This document shows, piece by piece, positions 5,672 through 5,801 of a stretch of DNA of 5,801 nt. The notes beneath the pieces are model-generated. The model was given only the letters and a program-made list of their open reading frames with translations, was not told the origin of the DNA and made no database searches. Location of the stretch: positions 1 to 5,801 of the forward strand of contig JAITOJ010000154.1 in NCBI GenBank assembly GCA_031290005.1, in the 5' to 3' direction. The position numbers and the translations under genes were made by a program. The first letter of the stretch is position 1; every line of letters starts with the position of its first letter. Source of the stretch: Treponema sp. Lineage in GTDB: Bacteria; Spirochaetota; Spirochaetia; Treponematales; Treponemataceae.

Positions 5672-5801
5672 TATGAGACAAACCACTTTTTCAAAAACGC
5701 CAAATCCAGTTCAGGATAGAGCACAAACCGGCCCAGCAGCGAGCGCACCCGCTTTTGGGCCTCTGCCTTGGCCTTTTCGTCCAGTACGATTTTGCCCTTT
5801 G
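5671..5801 (-). CDS. C-terminal end of an unidentified gene upstream of aroC (partial)
   Basis: An open frame enters from beyond the window and ends with TAA at 5673-5671, giving 42 visible residues that begin K-G-K-I-V-L-D-E-K-A and end F-L-K-K-W-F-V-S. They look helical, with a charged first half and then L-L-G-R-F-V-L-Y-P-E. The frame is too short to match the length of any family and I do not recognise it. Its stop overlaps the aroC ATG (TAATG), so the two genes are almost certainly co-transcribed. It may belong to the same aromatic pathway, but nothing in the residues shows that. Confidence 0.6.
   Translation of the reverse strand, partial: KGKIVLDEKAKAEAQKRVRSLLGRFVLYPELDLAFLKKWFVS

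Overview
The window looks like an ordinary chromosomal stretch from a diderm bacterium of moderate to high GC content. The genes are tightly packed, with almost no intergenic DNA. A secretin implies an outer membrane. The loose lipoboxes of the two predicted lipoproteins and the general style of the proteins would suit a spirochaete of the Treponema group, but that assignment is a low-confidence inference and no marker gene here settles it.

Positions 1-3023 (+ strand) hold four genes with overlapping ends: the C-terminal part of a secretin (outer-membrane pore of type II secretion or type IV pilus type systems); a bitopic membrane protein whose N-terminus resembles the N-domain of GspE/PilB-type assembly ATPases but which lacks the ATPase; a lipoprotein with a carboxypeptidase-regulatory-like beta domain followed by TPR-like helices; and a small lipoprotein with an FxLYD-like beta-sandwich. 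The last three starts each have a strong Shine-Dalgarno sequence inside the preceding gene. I read this as one envelope-export or pilus module: pore, inner-membrane connector, a possible pilotin-like lipoprotein and an accessory lipoprotein. Only the secretin assignment is firm.

Positions 3031-3807 (- strand) hold an atypical short-chain dehydrogenase/reductase that converges on the lipoprotein gene with 7 bp between the stops. It is divergent from trmJ (3853-4599, + strand), the tRNA Cm32/Um32 methyltransferase. The 45-bp gap between them carries two back-to-back TATACT boxes, each exactly 6 nt from its start codon and neither with a usable Shine-Dalgarno, which suggests a pair of leaderless transcripts.

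Positions 4532-5671 (- strand) hold aroC, chorismate synthase, whose 3' end overlaps trmJ by 68 bp in antisense. Its start overlaps the stop (TAATG) of an unidentified upstream gene that runs out of the window at 5801. No RNA genes, mobile elements, CRISPR arrays or long repeats were seen, and no stretch above 300 bp lacks a gene. The most unusual parts are the uncharacterised genes of the secretin cluster and the symmetric leaderless promoter pair.
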